From: Bacteroidota bacterium
GTDB taxonomy: Bacteria; Bacteroidota; Bacteroidia; UKL13-3
Direction of reading: 5' to 3'
NCBI GenBank assembly: GCA_010027395.1
Contig: RGVD01000130.1
Coordinates: 1 to 7,282 of the forward strand
DNA: 7,282 bases
The translations under genes and the position numbers were made by a program. Of the stretch, positions 6,411 through 7,282 are shown piece by piece. Within the stretch, counting starts at the first letter, position 1. Every line of letters begins with the position of its first letter. The notes beneath the pieces were generated by a model that ran no database searches, was not told the origin of the DNA, and saw only the letters and a program-made list of their open reading frames with translations.

Positions 6411-6455
6411 TATTACACGACCATCGTTTTTTGTTGGTCAAAAAAATAAATTAAG

Positions 6456-7282
6456 ATGAACAAACCGATAATAGGAATAAGCATTGGCGATGTAAATAGC
6501 ATTGCAGTTGAAGTTGTAATAAAAACATTGAGTGATAATCGTATCAACGACTTATGTTGTCCAGTGGTGTATGGATCTCCAAAGGTGTTGAGCTATTGGA
6601 AAAATGTGTTGGGAGCTAAAGACTTTAATCTAAATTATATCAAATCTGTAGACCAAGCCAATCCTAAAAAAAGTAATTTAGTAGTTTGTTGGGAAGAGGA
6701 AATTGAAATAAAAATTGGTGAAGCCAATCAAACAGGAGGTAAGTATGCTTTCAAAAGTTTAGAAATGGCGGTGAAAGATTTGAAAGGTGGAAAGTTGAAC
6801 GCCCTTGTTACTGCGCCATTAAACAAAAACATGGTAAACAATGAATTGTTGCCATTTAAAGGACACACAGAATATTTAGCGCAACAAGCCAATGTGCATG
6901 ATTATATCATGTTTTTGGTAAGCAATGATTTGAAAGTTGGTTTGGTTACAGGCCATGTGCCTTTAAAAGAAGTTTCCTCTAAACTAAGTAAGGATTTAGT
7001 TTTGAAAAAAATAAAATTAATGAATGATAGTCTGAAAAATGATTTTGGTATTACTAAACCAAAAATTGCCGTACTTGGACTAAACCCTCATGCAGGCGAT
7101 GCAGGTCTATTGGGTAGCGAAGAAAAGGATATCATAGAACCAGCCGTAAAAACAGCACAAGAAGAAGGGATGATTGTTTACGGACCTTATCCTGCTGATG
7201 GTTTCTTTGGTTCAAAACAATTTACCAAATTTGATGCTGTTTTAGCTATGTATCACGACCAAGGTTTGATTCCATTTAAATA
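6456..7282 (+). CDS. pdxA: 4-hydroxythreonine-4-phosphate dehydrogenase PdxA, C-terminus beyond window
   Basis: PdxA oxidises 4-phosphohydroxy-L-threonine with NAD(P)+ in the DXP-dependent pathway to pyridoxal phosphate. The window holds 275 codons of an expected 330-360. Visible blocks are GISIGD (7-12), VTAPLNK, GHTEYLA (His137), TGHVPL (His167), GLNPHAGDAG (His212) and AMYHDQGLIPFK (His267). His167, His212 and His267 match the divalent-metal ligands His166, His211 and His266 of E. coli PdxA with a constant offset of one, so the active site appears intact. One oddity: the usual GIGPE/GIGPD signature after the first strand reads SIAVE at residues 15-19. The ATG at 6456 gives the family's normal N-terminus. 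The gene lies 45 bases after the aminopeptidase gene and is likely in the same operon. In many bacteria pdxA is next to rsmA; here rsmA is nearby but on the other strand. Confidence 0.95.
   Translation, partial: MNKPIIGISIGDVNSIAVEVVIKTLSDNRINDLCCPVVYGSPKVLSYWKNVLGAKDFNLNYIKSVDQANPKKSNLVVCWEEEIEIKIGEANQTGGKYAFKSLEMAVKDLKGGKLNALVTAPLNKNMVNNELLPFKGHTEYLAQQANVHDYIMFLVSNDLKVGLVTGHVPLKEVSSKLSKDLVLKKIKLMNDSLKNDFGITKPKIAVLGLNPHAGDAGLLGSEEKDIIEPAVKTAQEEGMIVYGPYPADGFFGSKQFTKFDAVLAMYHDQGLIPFK

Noticed and set aside
6419..6439. Terminator between the aminopeptidase gene and pdxA (GACCA ... TGGTC)
   Set aside because: The stem is only five base pairs with an 11-base loop and is followed on the plus strand by A-rich rather than T-rich sequence.

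Overview
This window comes from an AT-rich bacterial chromosome, most likely a member of the Bacteroidota. That assignment is an inference. It rests on the absence of Shine-Dalgarno sequences before the start codons, on TAnnTTTG-like (-7) promoter elements in place of sigma70 boxes, on exported proteins whose predicted signal cleavage falls just before Gln, and on the gene content. No rRNA, tRNA, CRISPR array, insertion sequence or phage gene was seen.

Layout. Positions 1-2384 (minus strand) hold the first 794 codons of one very long open frame that contains two successive D-alanine--D-alanine ligase (ATP-grasp) modules; its 3' end lies outside the window. A 163-base divergent intergenic region separates it from a plus-strand gene for a secreted TlpA/thioredoxin-like protein (2548-3005). 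That gene is broken by a small frameshifting deletion. It converges head-on, with no spacer, on a cyclophilin-type peptidyl-prolyl isomerase lipoprotein gene (3006-3607, minus), which is broken in a very similar way. Upstream of the isomerase on the same strand, 17 bases away, is an intact rsmA (ksgA) 16S rRNA dimethyltransferase gene (3625-4401, minus). Divergent from rsmA is a small exported Cys/His-motif gene (4552-4806, plus) interrupted by two in-frame stop codons, followed by a strong GC-rich hairpin terminator. An intact M17 leucyl aminopeptidase gene (4953-6410, plus) and the start of pdxA (6456 to the window end, plus) follow and are probably co-transcribed.

How the genes fit together. 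Most are housekeeping: peptidoglycan precursor synthesis (ligase), rRNA modification (RsmA), peptide turnover (aminopeptidase) and vitamin B6 synthesis (PdxA). The three damaged genes all encode small exported proteins (thiol-disulfide, proline isomerisation, presumed metal-binding). The three cytoplasmic genes rsmA, the aminopeptidase and pdxA, and the visible part of the ligase, show no frameshifts or stops. This pattern looks like local gene decay or assembly error.

No defence system or other clearly new multigene system was recognised. The most interesting items are the tandem ligase, whose second module has altered catalytic-triad positions, and the cluster of lesions in the small exported genes.
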